From assembly GCF_026627925.1 (NCBI RefSeq), contig NZ_JAPNLE010000009.1, forward strand, positions 4,836,001 to 4,900,000: 64,000 bases of DNA, given 5' to 3'. Shown here one piece after another: positions 18,204 to 29,176 of this stretch. The position numbers were made by a program, and so were the translations under genes. The notes below the pieces were generated by a model, which ran no database searches, had not been told where the DNA came from, and saw nothing but the letters and a program-made list of their open reading frames with translations. Source of the DNA: Cupriavidus sp. D39 (GTDB lineage Bacteria; Pseudomonadota; Gammaproteobacteria; Burkholderiales; Burkholderiaceae). Every line of letters begins with the position of its first letter. Position 1 is the stretch's first letter.

Positions 18204-18231
18204 GAAAAACCGCAGCCAGGGGGCTGCGGTT
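18204..18231 (-). terminator. Rho-independent terminator after the desaturase gene
   Basis: On the minus strand AACCGCAGCC and GGCTGCGGTT form a perfect 10-bp stem with a short C-rich loop, followed by TTTTTC. It lies 48 bp past the desaturase stop. The rest of 18034-18278 shows no gene. Confidence 0.8.
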
Positions 18232-18278
18232 GCGGCGGGCGGCCATCGGTGGCCGCCGGGGCGGTGCTTCAGGCCGGC

Positions 18279-19378
18279 TCAGGCCGGCACCGGCGCGTTG
18301 GCGCTGGTCTGCCGGCCGCGGAAGTCCGTCCAGCAGAGCGCCTTGAAGTCGTACAGCTTGCAGCGGCGCGCCGTATGGAAATACCAGCGCCAGGTGAAGT
18401 TCTGGATGATGATGCGGCCCGGCAGCGCGTGCTCGAGCAGCGCCTGCGCGCGCTTGAGGCGGTACAGCGGCACGCTCATGTCCACGTGGTGCGCGGTGTG
18501 CTCCATGATGTGATGCAGCGCCGCGCCGATGCCATAGCGAAAGCGCAGGTGCACGGTGGTGGAGACGAAGGGCTGGGCGCGCGCCCACATGGCCTTGGTG
18601 TCGTACCAGGCCACGCTGGTGTGGGTGTGGTGCACGTAGAGCACGAAGCCCACGGTGAAATTCCAGACCAGGAACGGCAGCACGAAGCCCAGCCCGACCA
18701 GCAGCGCGACCGACTGGCCGGTGGCAATTGCCAGCCACGCCAGCGCGCCGATCCACGCGGCGCCGAACAGGGCCACCAGTGCGCAGTCCCACATGAAGAC
18801 GGCGCGGCGCGTGGGCATCTGGCGGCGGCTGGGGAAGAACATCTTGAACCACCAGATCTCGACCAGGTAGTACAGGCCCGCGCCAAAGCCGGTGCGGTAG
18901 ACGCGCTCCAGCGCACGGCGCCAGCGCGGCAGCGCCTGGAATTCATCCAGCGAGTAAGGCGCCCAGACAAAGTCGAAGCCCTTGAGGTTGGAGTAGCCGT
19001 GGTGGACCACGTTATGGCCCACTTCCCACAAGCTGTAGGGCGTGAGCGACGGCAGGAAGGTCAGCCGGCCTAGCCATTTGTTCAGGCCGCGCCGGGGCGT
19101 CAGGCTCTGGTGGCAGGCATCGTGGCCGATGATGAACAAGCGGGCGATGACCAGCCCCGTCGCCACGCTGGCGGCCAGCTTGGCGAGCCAGTGGGAGAAC
19201 AGCACCACCCCGGCCAGCGCGGCCAGGAACAGCGCGGTGTCCAGCGCGAACAGCGCCAGCGCGCGCGGTGTGCTGCGCGCGCCAAGCGGGATCAGCCAGC
19301 CGCGGATGATCTTGCGCGAAGGCAGGGGGCGTCAGGGGAAATCGGCTCCGGTAAGGAAGCTTGCTGCGAGGCAATCAT
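18279..19378 (-). CDS. Fatty acid desaturase (frameshift near N-terminus)
   Basis: An inner-membrane di-iron acyl-lipid desaturase, about 366 residues once one base is restored. The histidine boxes are HDACH, HNVVHHGYSN, HHTHTS and EHTAHH, with four hydrophobic segments. The ATG at 19378 starts MIASQQASLPEPISPDAP. The continuation PSRKIIRGWLIPLGARSTP is in the adjacent frame, implying a lost C in the run at 19325-19329 (G on the plus strand). Without repair, translation could only start internally and miss the first membrane segment. An FNR-type site lies upstream and a terminator downstream, so the gene is monocistronic. Confidence 0.87.
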
Positions 19379-19498
19379 GCAAAAACCTTCAGTTGTCGAA
19401 CGCGGGGTCGGGTGCCTGGGTAGGCCCGAGACTGGCGATGCGCGGCCACAGGACAGGCCGATGGTGTGACAGCTTAGAAGGATTGCGTGACAGGGGTG

Positions 19499-19512
19499 TT
19501 GATCCGGGTCAA
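19499..19512 (-). promoter_or_regulatory. FNR/Anr-type box upstream of desaturase
   Basis: TTGATCCGGGTCAA matches the TTGAT-N4-ATCAA consensus at nine of ten positions. On the minus strand a TAAGCT hexamer (19476-19471) sits where the -10 would be if the box is centred at -41.5, the class II arrangement. The desaturase start is 121 bp further on. It suggests oxygen-dependent control of membrane desaturation. Confidence 0.55.
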
Positions 19513-19555
19513 GCCGATGCGGCCGGACCCGGTACGACGCAGTTAAAAGTGATGT

Positions 19556-20887
19556 TTAGTGCGTGGCGGAGGCCGGCGCGCTTGCCGGCTCGCCCATCAC
19601 ATAGACCTCGCCGATGACGCGGTCGTCACCCAGCATGGCGAAGGCGAACAATCGCTCTTCCAGCGTTTCCGAGCGCTCGCTGCGGCGCGCGATCAGCGGC
19701 GTGGCCTGCGGGTCGAGCACGATGAAGTCGGCCTCGCAGCCCGGCGTGAAGCTACCCACGCGCTCGCTCCAGCCCAGTGCGTCGGCGGCAGCGCGGGTGG
19801 CCAGGTAGAACATGCGCAGCGCGGTGAGGTGGTAGCCGCCCATGCGGGCCACCTTGTGGGCGGCGTTCATGGTGCGCAGCATCGAGAACGAGGTGCCGCC
19901 GCCCACGTCGGTGGCCAGCGTCACGTTGAGGCGGTGCGCGTCCGACTGGTGGAAGTCATAGAAGCCGCTGCCCAGGAACAGGTTGGAGGTGGGGCAGTGC
20001 GCCACCGCGGCGCCGCTGTCGGCCAGCCGCTTGCGATCGTCCTGGTCCAGGTAGATGGCGTGGCCGTAGAGCGCGCCCGGGCGCAGCAGGCCGTAGTGAT
20101 CGTAGATGTCGAGATAGCTGCGCGCTTGCGGGAATAGCTCGGCCACCCACTTCACTTCGTCGCGGTTTTCCGCCACGTGGGTCTGGATGAAGGCATCGGG
20201 ATACGCCTTGGCCAGTTCGCCGCAGGCTTCCAGCTGCGCTTCGCTGGAGGTGGGCGCGAAGCGCGGCGTGATGGCGTACGACAAGCGATTCTTGCCGTGC
20301 CAGCGCGAGATCAGGTCGGCCGAGTCGCGCGCGCCGGACTCGGCGGTATCGCGCAGGAACTCGGGGCAGTTGCGGTCCATCATGACCTTGCCGGTGACGA
20401 GACGCAGGTTGCGGCGATCGGCTTCAGCGAACAGCGCATCCGCCGAGGCCGCGTGCACCGTGCTCCAGGCCACCGCGCTGGTGGTGCCGTTGCGCAGCAG
20501 TTCGTCGGCGAAGAAGCCGGCGACGGCTGCGGCGTACTCCGGCTCGGCAAAGCGGCGCTCCTCGGGGAACGTATAGGTCTCCAGCCAGTGCAGCAGGCCG
20601 GGCGAGGGCGAGGCGATGATGTCGGTCTGCGGGTAGTGCACGTGCGTGTCGATAAAGCCTGGCACGATCAGCTTGCCACGGCGGTCGATCACTTCGGCGC
20701 CGGCCGGGATCTGGTCGGCCAGGTCGGCATGGTTGCCAACCGCGGCGACATGCCCGGCGGTGACGATCAGCACCCCGTCTTCCCAATACTGATACGCGTC
20801 GTCATGAAACTGGGGGTCGCGCAGAAAGTGCAGCACGCGGCCACGGATGGCGCGGGTGATGGACTGGGTGGGGGGCGTGGTCGTCAT
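19556..20887 (-). CDS. guaD: Guanine deaminase
   Basis: A 443-residue zinc amidohydrolase converting guanine to xanthine. Metal and substrate motifs are present in order: PGFIDTHVHYPQTD (about 75-88), HVAENRDEVKW with the conserved His, a GHAIYLDQDD segment and CPTSNLFLGSG, which is diagnostic of guanine deaminase, then ATDVGGGTSFSML with the catalytic Asp. The start MTTTPPTQS at 20887 was chosen over a longer frame whose extra residues are arginine-rich noise. It lies 61 bp downstream of the adenine deaminase gene in the purine cluster and supplies substrate for XdhABC. Confidence 0.94.
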   Translation of the reverse strand: MTTTPPTQSITRAIRGRVLHFLRDPQFHDDAYQYWEDGVLIVTAGHVAAVGNHADLADQIPAGAEVIDRRGKLIVPGFIDTHVHYPQTDIIASPSPGLLHWLETYTFPEERRFAEPEYAAAVAGFFADELLRNGTTSAVAWSTVHAASADALFAEADRRNLRLVTGKVMMDRNCPEFLRDTAESGARDSADLISRWHGKNRLSYAITPRFAPTSSEAQLEACGELAKAYPDAFIQTHVAENRDEVKWVAELFPQARSYLDIYDHYGLLRPGALYGHAIYLDQDDRKRLADSGAAVAHCPTSNLFLGSGFYDFHQSDAHRLNVTLATDVGGGTSFSMLRTMNAAHKVARMGGYHLTALRMFYLATRAAADALGWSERVGSFTPGCEADFIVLDPQATPLIARRSERSETLEERLFAFAMLGDDRVIGEVYVMGEPASAPASATH

Positions 20888-20948
20888 AGCGATGTCTCGT
20901 GGGCGCCGGCGCGCACATGGCGCGCCGGCATCTTGGTGTGAGCCGCGC

Positions 20949-21995
20949 TCAGGCCGTGGAGGCCGCGGCGGGCAGCGGGGATTGCCAGAAGTGGTCGACT
21001 TCGGCGAGGAAAGCCGTCTTTTGCGAGGCAGGCAGGAACGACGCCTCGAAACTGTTGCGGGCCAGCTTGTGGCCATCGGCCGCGGTCAGCGGCAGGGCTT
21101 CGAAGGTGGCTTCCCAGTTCGCGTTCATATAGCCGCCGAAATAGGCGGGGTCGTCGGAGTGCAGCGTGACCAGCACGCCGGCTTCCAGCAGGCGGTGCAG
21201 GGAGTGGTCGCGCAGGTCCGGGTAGACCTTGAGCTTCTGGTTGGACAGCGGGCAGACCGTCAGCGCCACCCGCTCGCGGGCCAGCCGCTCGACCAGTGCC
21301 GGGTCGTCGATCGCGCGCACGCCGTGGTCGATGCGCTCCACCTTGAGGATGTCGAGCGCGTCGGTCACGTATTGCGCCGGGCCTTCCTCGCCGGCATGCG
21401 CCACCAGGTGCAGGCCGAGCTCGCGGGCGCGGGCAAACACGCGGGCGAACTTCTCCGGCGGGTTGCCCTGCTCGGAGGAGTCCAGCCCGACGCCGACAAA
21501 GCGGTCGCGGTAGGGCAGCGCGGCTTCCAGCGTGGCGAAGGCGTCTTCCTCGGAGAGGTGGCGCAGGAAGCAGAGGATCAGGCTGCTGGAAAAATCGTAC
21601 TGCGTGCGGGCCTGGGCCAGCGCGTCGGAAATGCCGTCGATCACCACGTTGATCGGCACGCCGCGTTCGGTGTGCGTCTGCGGGTCGAAGAAGATCTCGG
21701 CGTGGCGCACGTTGTCGGCGACGGCGCGCTGCACGTAGGCCATCGTCATGTCGAAGAAATCGTCCTCGGTCAGCAGCACGCTGGCGCCTGCGTAATAGAT
21801 ATCGAGGAACGACTGCAGGTCGGTGAAAGCGTAGGCCTCGCGCAGGGCTTCCACGCTGGCGTACGGCAGCTTGACCTTGTTGTGCTGGGCCAGCCGGAAG
21901 ATCAGCTCAGGCTCGAGCGTGCCTTCGATATGGACATGCAGTTCCGCCTTGGGCGTCTGGCGAATACGGTCTGCGAGCGCGGCGTCGAGCGTCAT
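20949..21995 (-). CDS. Adenine deaminase (adenosine deaminase superfamily)
   Basis: A 348-residue zinc hydrolase with KAELHVHIEGTLEPE (zinc ligands His20, His22), HAGEEGP (catalytic Glu region), RIDHGVRA and TLHSDDPAYFGGYM. The SDDPAYFGGY form is that of Aah1-type adenine deaminases, whereas true adenosine deaminases have NTDDP. The product is therefore hypoxanthine from adenine (family inference). The start codon overlaps the xdhC stop (ATGA, 21992-21995), indicating translational coupling within the xdhABC-ade-guaD operon. Confidence 0.88.
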   Translation of the reverse strand: MTLDAALADRIRQTPKAELHVHIEGTLEPELIFRLAQHNKVKLPYASVEALREAYAFTDLQSFLDIYYAGASVLLTEDDFFDMTMAYVQRAVADNVRHAEIFFDPQTHTERGVPINVVIDGISDALAQARTQYDFSSSLILCFLRHLSEEDAFATLEAALPYRDRFVGVGLDSSEQGNPPEKFARVFARARELGLHLVAHAGEEGPAQYVTDALDILKVERIDHGVRAIDDPALVERLARERVALTVCPLSNQKLKVYPDLRDHSLHRLLEAGVLVTLHSDDPAYFGGYMNANWEATFEALPLTAADGHKLARNSFEASFLPASQKTAFLAEVDHFWQSPLPAAASTA

Positions 21996-23026
21996 GGGGT
22001 TCCTTTTGCGGTCTTGGTTTGCGTCGTGCTCGTCGCTTTGCCGCTGCGGCCCGCGGTCAGCGCGCCCAGATGGGCGAGGCGCTGGTCGCGAACCTGCAAC
22101 AACTGAGCGACGATGGCAACCGCAATCATAGCCGGAGCCTTGTCCGTGATGCCGGAGACGCCCATCGGGCACGTCATTTCCGCAAAGCGGGAAGGGTCAA
22201 TCCCGTGCTCCGCCATGCGATGCTCGAAGCGCGCGCGCTTGGTCTTGGAACCGATCAAACCGAAGTAGGCGAAGTCATCGCGCCGCAAGATCCGCTCGCA
22301 CAGCGTCTGGTCCAGTGCGTGGCTGTGCGTCATCACCAGGAAGTAGCTGCCGGCCGGCGCATGGTCGACCACGGCTTCGGGGATGTCGCTGGCTTCCGGG
22401 GTGACGTTATCGGGCAGGTCGGACGGGAACAAGGTGTCGCGCTCATCCACCCAGTGCACCTGGCATGGCAGGTTGGCCAGCACCTTGACCAGCGCATGGC
22501 CCACGTGCCCTGCGCCGAACAGCACCACGTGCAGCTCGTCCGGCACCAGGGTGTCGGTCCAGCCGCCGTCCGCATGCAAGGTCACCGAGGGCAGCAGCGC
22601 CGGCGCCGCGGCGTGCTGCACCGCGCCGGTGCGCGGCACCGTGCGCATCAGCGAGCGGCCGGTGCCGAACGCGGCCTGCACCGCGTCCAGCCACGGCAGG
22701 TCGGCCTCGCCCAAAACCTCGAAGGCGAGCAGTACCACGCCGCCGCAGCATTGCCCCAGCGCCGGGCCCAGCGGGATGCGCACGATCTGCCGCATTGCAT
22801 CGCGCTCGGCCAGCATGGTGCGGGCGATTTCCATGCCGCGCCATTCGAGATGGCCGCCGCCGATGGTGCCAACCAGTTCGTCGGCGGTCACCAGCATGCG
22901 CACGCCTGCCTCGCGCGGGGCGGAGCCTTTCACCTCGGCGATGGTGACCATCGCCACCGGCACGCCCGCGCGCACCCAGCGGGTGGCGTCGGCGAAGCGG
23001 AAGGGTTTGAGGGGTGCGTCCTGCAT
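21992..23026 (-). CDS. xdhC: Xanthine dehydrogenase accessory protein XdhC
   Basis: A 344-residue chaperone that binds and sulfurates molybdenum cofactor before insertion into XdhB. Seen: VKGSAPREAGVRMLVT, GTIGGGHLEWRGME, LGQCCGGVV in the N-terminal XdhC/CoxI domain, then a Rossmann domain VLFGAGHVGHALV and the TCPMGVSGI segment. It follows xdhB after a 273-bp gap that holds short repeats and overlaps the adenine deaminase start. It acts in the cytoplasm. Confidence 0.94.
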   Translation of the reverse strand: MQDAPLKPFRFADATRWVRAGVPVAMVTIAEVKGSAPREAGVRMLVTADELVGTIGGGHLEWRGMEIARTMLAERDAMRQIVRIPLGPALGQCCGGVVLLAFEVLGEADLPWLDAVQAAFGTGRSLMRTVPRTGAVQHAAAPALLPSVTLHADGGWTDTLVPDELHVVLFGAGHVGHALVKVLANLPCQVHWVDERDTLFPSDLPDNVTPEASDIPEAVVDHAPAGSYFLVMTHSHALDQTLCERILRRDDFAYFGLIGSKTKRARFEHRMAEHGIDPSRFAEMTCPMGVSGITDKAPAMIAVAIVAQLLQVRDQRLAHLGALTAGRSGKATSTTQTKTAKGTP

Positions 23027-23064
23027 GGTGATGCCTTTTAAGGTTGATGCTTTGGGTGAAGCTT

Positions 23065-23092
23065 GTTACTTCGTTACTTCGTTACTTCGTTG
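23065..23092. repeat. 8-bp tandem repeat (GTTACTTC x3)
   Basis: Three exact GTTACTTC units (23065-23088) followed by a partial fourth, in the xdhB-xdhC intercistronic region, 38 bp upstream of the xdhC start. Confidence 0.85.
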
Positions 23093-23135
23093 CGATCTTC
23101 AGCGACGGTGGCCTGTGGGTGCCGGTGGTTCCTGC

Positions 23136-23280
23136 CGGCGCCCGCCCTCTCCCCCGGCCCCTCTCCCGCAAGGCGGGAGAGGGGAGCGAAACGTCGGTCG
23201 GGCAAGCGTCGAGGCAAGCGGACCTTCTGGACTCGCCCCTCTCCCGCGCAGCGGATGAGGGGAGGGGAGAGGGCGGGCGC
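23136..23280. repeat. Intergenic inverted repeat with nested hairpins
   Basis: GCGCCCGCCCTCTCCCC (from 23136) pairs with GGGGAGAGGGCGGGCGC (ending 23280). Inside lies the hairpin CCCTCTCCCGCAAGGCGGGAGAGGG and a second related copy. CCTCTCCCGC-type hairpins of this kind are common intergenic repeats in Burkholderiales genomes. Located between xdhB and xdhC, it may attenuate or stabilise the mRNA there. Confidence 0.7.
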
Positions 23281-23299
23281 ATCCGTCAGCCACCTCGCC

Positions 23300-25663
23300 T
23301 CACTGCACCACCGGCACAGCCACCCGCACCGCATCCACCGCATCCAGAATCGCCTCGCTCGTCGCAGGCGCCACCAGCGGCGGATTCACCTTGTAATCCC
23401 CCACGCTGGCCACCGCATCGCGGATCGCGAAGAACACCGAGAACGGCAGCAGCAGCGGCGGCTCGCCCACGGCCTTGGACCGATGGATGCTGTCCTCCGC
23501 ATTGTCGTTCTGGAACAGCCGCACGTAAAAATCTTCCGGGCAGTCGTTGACGGTCGGGATCTTGTAGGTGGAGGGCGCATGCGTCATCAGCTTGCCGTCC
23601 TTGTTCCACCACAACTCCTCGGTGGTCAGCCAGCCCATGCCCTGGATAAAGCCGCCTTCGACCTGGCCGATATCGATGGCCGGGTTGAGCGAGCGCCCGG
23701 CGTCGTGCAGGACGTCGGCGCGCAGCAGGCGCCATTCCCCGGTGAGCGTGTCCACCAGCACTTCGGAGCAGGCCGCGCCATACGCGAAGTAGTAGAACGG
23801 CCGGCCCTGCAGCTTGGACTGGTCCCAGTACAGCTTGGGCGTGGTGTAGAAGCCATCGGACCACAGCTGCACGCGCGCCACATAGGCTTGCCGCGCCAGG
23901 TCGCTGAAGTCCAGGCGGAGTTCGCCCGCTACCACCAGGTCGTCGCCGAACTGCACGCTGTGCGCATCCACGCCAGCCTGGCGCGCGGCAAATGCTGCCA
24001 GGCGCTCGCGGATCTGGCGGGCGGCGTCCTGCGCTGCCTTGCCGTTGAGGTCAGTGCCGGTTGAGGCGGCGGTGGCCGAAGTGTTGGCCACCTTGCTGGT
24101 GTCCGTGGCGGTTACGCGCACGCGTTCCAGCCGGATGCCGAGTTCATGCGCCACCACCATCGCCACCTTGGTGTTCAGGCCCTGGCCCATCTCGGTGCCG
24201 CCGTGGTTCACCAGCACCGAGCCGTCGTTGTACACGTGCACCAGCGCGCCGGCCTGGTTGAAGTGCGCCACGTTGAAGGAGATGCCGAACTTCACCGGGG
24301 TGAGGGCGATGCCCTTCTTCAGCACCGGGCTGCTCGCATTGAAGGCGCGCGTGGCCTCGCGGCGCTCGCGGTAGGCGCTGGTCGCTTCGAGCTCGTCGAG
24401 CAGTTCGTGGATGACATTGTCTTCCACGGTCTGGCCGTAAGGCGTGACATTGCGCTCGGTCTTGCCGTACAGGTTGGCGCGGCGCACGTCGAGCGCATCG
24501 CGGCCCACGGTGCGTGCCACGTTGTCGAGGATGTACTCCATGGCAAAGGCGCCCTGCGGGCCGCCGAAGCCGCGGAAGGCGGTATTGCTCTGCGTGTTGG
24601 TCTTGCCGCAGTAGCCGTCGATCTGCACATTCGGCAGCCAGTAGGCGTTGTCGAAGTGGCAGATGGCGCGGGTCATCACCGGGCCGGACAGGTCCGCCGA
24701 AAAGCCGGCGCGCGAGACCATTTCCACCGACACGCCGTCGAGACGGCCTTGGGCATCGTGGCCGACTTCGTAGTCGAAGACGAAGTCGTGGCGCTTGCCG
24801 GTGATCATCATGTCATCGTCGCGGTCCGGGCGCAGCTTGACCGGGCACAGCAGCTTCCACGCGGCCAGCGCGGCGCAGCAGGCGAACATCGCCGACTGCG
24901 ATTCCTTGCCGCCGAAGCCGCCGCCCATGCGGCGGCACTCCACCAGCACCTGGTGCGCGTGCCAGCCCAGCATATGCGCCACCGCATGCTGCATCTCGGT
25001 GGGGTGCTGGGTCGAGCACCACACGTGCATGCCATCATTCTCCTTGGGCGCGGCGTAGGCGATCTGGCCTTCCAGGTAGAACTGCTCCTGGCCGCCCAGG
25101 CGGATATTGCCCTTGTCCCGATGAAGCGCCGCGGCGATATGGCTGGCCGGCTCGCCGCGCGTCAGGTGCATCGGCGGCAGCACATAGCTGCCGGCCTGGT
25201 GGGCCGCCTCTGGCGACAGCACCGGCCCCAGGTCTTCGTATTCGACAGCGCCCAGGCGTGCCGCACGGCGCGCGGCGTCGTGCGAGGTCGCCACCACCAC
25301 GAACATCGGCTGGCCGATGAATTGCACCAGGCCGTTGGCCAGGATGGGGTCGTCGTGGATGATCGGGCCGCATTCGTTGGCGGCGGGGATGTCCTCGGCG
25401 GTCAGCACTGCCACCACGCCCGGCGCGGCGCGCACCTTGTCGAGCGAGATCGACTTGATGCGGGCGTGGGCGCGGGTGCTCATGCCGAGCGCGGCGTGTA
25501 GCGTGCCGGCCAGCTCGGGGATGTCGTCGGTGTAGGTGGCCGTGCCGGCCACATGCAGGTGGGCCGATTCGTGCGGGCGCGATACGCCCACTTGCGGCGT
25601 CGACACGGCGGTCCTGGCTTCGATCGCAGCGTCGAGCAGGAAGGGTTCGGTTTGCTTGTTCAT
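23300..25663 (-). CDS. xdhB: Xanthine dehydrogenase molybdopterin subunit XdhB
   Basis: A 787-residue catalytic subunit carrying the molybdenum cofactor. Motifs in order: SAHLHVAGTATYTDDIPE at the N-terminus, GGQEQFYLEGQ, CRRMGGGFGGKESQ, NTAFRGFGGPQG (conserved Arg), GTEMGQGLNTKV, and KAVGEPPLLLPFS containing the catalytic Glu of the family. Length is normal for two-gene XDH. It oxidises hypoxanthine and xanthine at the cytoplasmic face. It follows xdhA by 12 bp and is certainly co-transcribed with it. Confidence 0.95.
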   Translation of the reverse strand: MNKQTEPFLLDAAIEARTAVSTPQVGVSRPHESAHLHVAGTATYTDDIPELAGTLHAALGMSTRAHARIKSISLDKVRAAPGVVAVLTAEDIPAANECGPIIHDDPILANGLVQFIGQPMFVVVATSHDAARRAARLGAVEYEDLGPVLSPEAAHQAGSYVLPPMHLTRGEPASHIAAALHRDKGNIRLGGQEQFYLEGQIAYAAPKENDGMHVWCSTQHPTEMQHAVAHMLGWHAHQVLVECRRMGGGFGGKESQSAMFACCAALAAWKLLCPVKLRPDRDDDMMITGKRHDFVFDYEVGHDAQGRLDGVSVEMVSRAGFSADLSGPVMTRAICHFDNAYWLPNVQIDGYCGKTNTQSNTAFRGFGGPQGAFAMEYILDNVARTVGRDALDVRRANLYGKTERNVTPYGQTVEDNVIHELLDELEATSAYRERREATRAFNASSPVLKKGIALTPVKFGISFNVAHFNQAGALVHVYNDGSVLVNHGGTEMGQGLNTKVAMVVAHELGIRLERVRVTATDTSKVANTSATAASTGTDLNGKAAQDAARQIRERLAAFAARQAGVDAHSVQFGDDLVVAGELRLDFSDLARQAYVARVQLWSDGFYTTPKLYWDQSKLQGRPFYYFAYGAACSEVLVDTLTGEWRLLRADVLHDAGRSLNPAIDIGQVEGGFIQGMGWLTTEELWWNKDGKLMTHAPSTYKIPTVNDCPEDFYVRLFQNDNAEDSIHRSKAVGEPPLLLPFSVFFAIRDAVASVGDYKVNPPLVAPATSEAILDAVDAVRVAVPVVQ

Positions 25664-25675
25664 GCCGATCTCTCC

Positions 25676-27190
<1,515 letters not shown>

Positions 27191-27410
27191 GGTGTCTTCT
27201 CTCTTTGTGGATGGGGCCAAACATAGCACTGACGCCGACGATGCAATATTCGGCCCAGGTGATATGCCCCATCAAGGGGAGAGCATTCCGGCGGCGCGAC
27301 TGGCGCGGCGGCCACCGGATTTGACCAATGACGGGGTGCCTGACATACACTATGCGCCGTTCCCATTCCCCACGCCACCGGCCGCGAAGCGCGCCAGGCG
27401 CCCCCTCGCC

Positions 27411-28361
27411 ATGCACGGACGCGACCATCTCGACACCTATTTGCTGCGGGTGCTGCACACCCTGCTCACCGAGCAGAGCGTGACCCGCACCGCGGTCCGG
27501 CTCGGCCAATCGCAGCCCGCCATCAGCAATACGCTCAAGCGGCTAAGGGAAATCACGGGGGATGCCATCCTGGTGCGCGGCAAGAGCGGCATGGTGCCCA
27601 CCGAGCGCGGCCGCGAGCTGCTGCAGCTGGCCGAACAGAGCCTTGCCGCCATGGACCGCATCGCCCGGCCACCCCAGCATTTCGACCCGGCCACCACTAC
27701 CCGTACCTTCCACCTGGGCGCGCCGGACTACCTGGACGCTTTCTTCCTGCCCAATATCGTCGAACGGGTGCGCCGGCTGGCGCCCGGCGCCAAGCTGTTC
27801 GTGCACCCGATGACGTCATCGAGCGACTTCCTCGACAGCCTGGAGCAGGGACAGCTCGACATCGTGGTAGGCAACTGGCTGTCGCCGCCAGAACATCTGC
27901 ATATTTCGCCGTTGTTCGACGATGAGGTGGTGTGCATGCTGGGGGCGCAGCATCCGCTGGCGCGCAAGGGGCTGACCCTCAAGCATTACCTGGAGATGCC
28001 GCACCTGGCGCCGGCGCCGTATGCCTCGATGCAGCGCAGCATGATCGACCAGGCGCTGGCCGAGCAGGGGTACAAGCGGAATATCCAGGTCACGCTGCCG
28101 TATTTCGGGCTGGTGCCTTATGTGTTGATGAAGACGGATATGGTGTTCACCACCGGGCGGCAATTTGCTGCGCATTATGCGCAGTACCTGCCGTTGAAGA
28201 TGGTGCCTTCACCAGTGGCGTTTCCGCGGATGCGGTTTTATCAGCTTTGGCATGAGCGGTGTCATGCTGCGCCGGATGTGATGTGGTTGCGCAGGATGAT
28301 TGCGGAGGTGGCTGGGGAGTTGCCGGTTTTGCCTCAGTTGGCGAGAGTAGGGGAGGGGTAG
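27411..28361 (+). CDS. LysR-family regulator of the xdh operon
   Basis: A 316-residue LysR regulator: helix-turn-helix at about residues 18-42 (QSVTRTAVRLGQSQPAISNTL) and a LysR substrate-binding domain (FHLGAPDYLDAFFLPNIVER onwards). The start MHGRDHLDTYL was chosen because the upstream open frame lacks HTH-like sequence. The 220-bp gap to xdhA is the shared divergent control region. It probably senses a purine intermediate, as in other xdh-linked LysR proteins (inference). The stop codon coincides with the left end of palindrome B. Confidence 0.9.
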   Translation: MHGRDHLDTYLLRVLHTLLTEQSVTRTAVRLGQSQPAISNTLKRLREITGDAILVRGKSGMVPTERGRELLQLAEQSLAAMDRIARPPQHFDPATTTRTFHLGAPDYLDAFFLPNIVERVRRLAPGAKLFVHPMTSSSDFLDSLEQGQLDIVVGNWLSPPEHLHISPLFDDEVVCMLGAQHPLARKGLTLKHYLEMPHLAPAPYASMQRSMIDQALAEQGYKRNIQVTLPYFGLVPYVLMKTDMVFTTGRQFAAHYAQYLPLKMVPSPVAFPRMRFYQLWHERCHAAPDVMWLRRMIAEVAGELPVLPQLARVGEG

Positions 28362-29176
28362 GGGAAGGTTGGACAAGGGCAGAACCGTTGGCTCTTGTTT
28401 TGTGGTTGGCTTTGATTTTTGCGGCGTTGGCTTTTGCACCCAAGGGCCGTACGACATCCCCCTGCGGGGGCTGCCGGTCACTCTTCTTTGCGCGGCAAAG
28501 AAGACTAACGAGAAGAAAGCCGCCCTGCCGGGAGCAGAGCAATAAGGCTGTTCGATGGGGGTGGTTGCGTCGTACGGCCCTGAGTGTTGGCTGGCGTGTC
28601 CTACCGGCCCAAAGGACATCGCTGTTGCATGACCCATGGGTTACGTGGTGCGGCCCCTGACCTCGCGTGCGGTGCGCGTTCGACCATCTGCCGTTCGCGG
28701 CGCGAGGGGCTGCGCCGTTTCGGGTGTGGCTGGTTTCGTGGTTTTGTCTCGGAGGGCAAGCCCGGTGATGTTCGAGCGTGAACCCTCGCGGACGGGCCAC
28801 GGCGCCCACCACGAAACCAGGGGCGCTGAGAGCAAGGCGCCAGCAGCGCCGGTACGGCAGGGCATCAAATGGCCGGGCACTCGCCGCCAGAGACAAAACC
28901 ACGAAACCACCAAGCCAGGCAGCATCGCGGCCCTATGCTCCGCGAACGGCAGATGTGGGAATGCGCACCGAGCAAAGCGATCAGGGGCACCACCACGTGA
29001 CCATTGGGTCATGCAGTAGCGATGCCCTTCGAGCCGGCATGGCAAGGCCAGCCAACACTCGGGGCCGTACGACGAAACCAACGAGGCCGAACAGCCTTAT
29101 TGCTCTGCCCCCGGCAGGGCGGCTTTCTTTCGTTAGTTTTCTTTGAGGGTGGCCCTCCATGTCAGGATACTTGTCG

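Noticed and set aside
28147..29146. Overlapping frames inside palindrome B
   Set aside because: Same reason: mirror-image translations of a repeat, not conserved as protein between arms.
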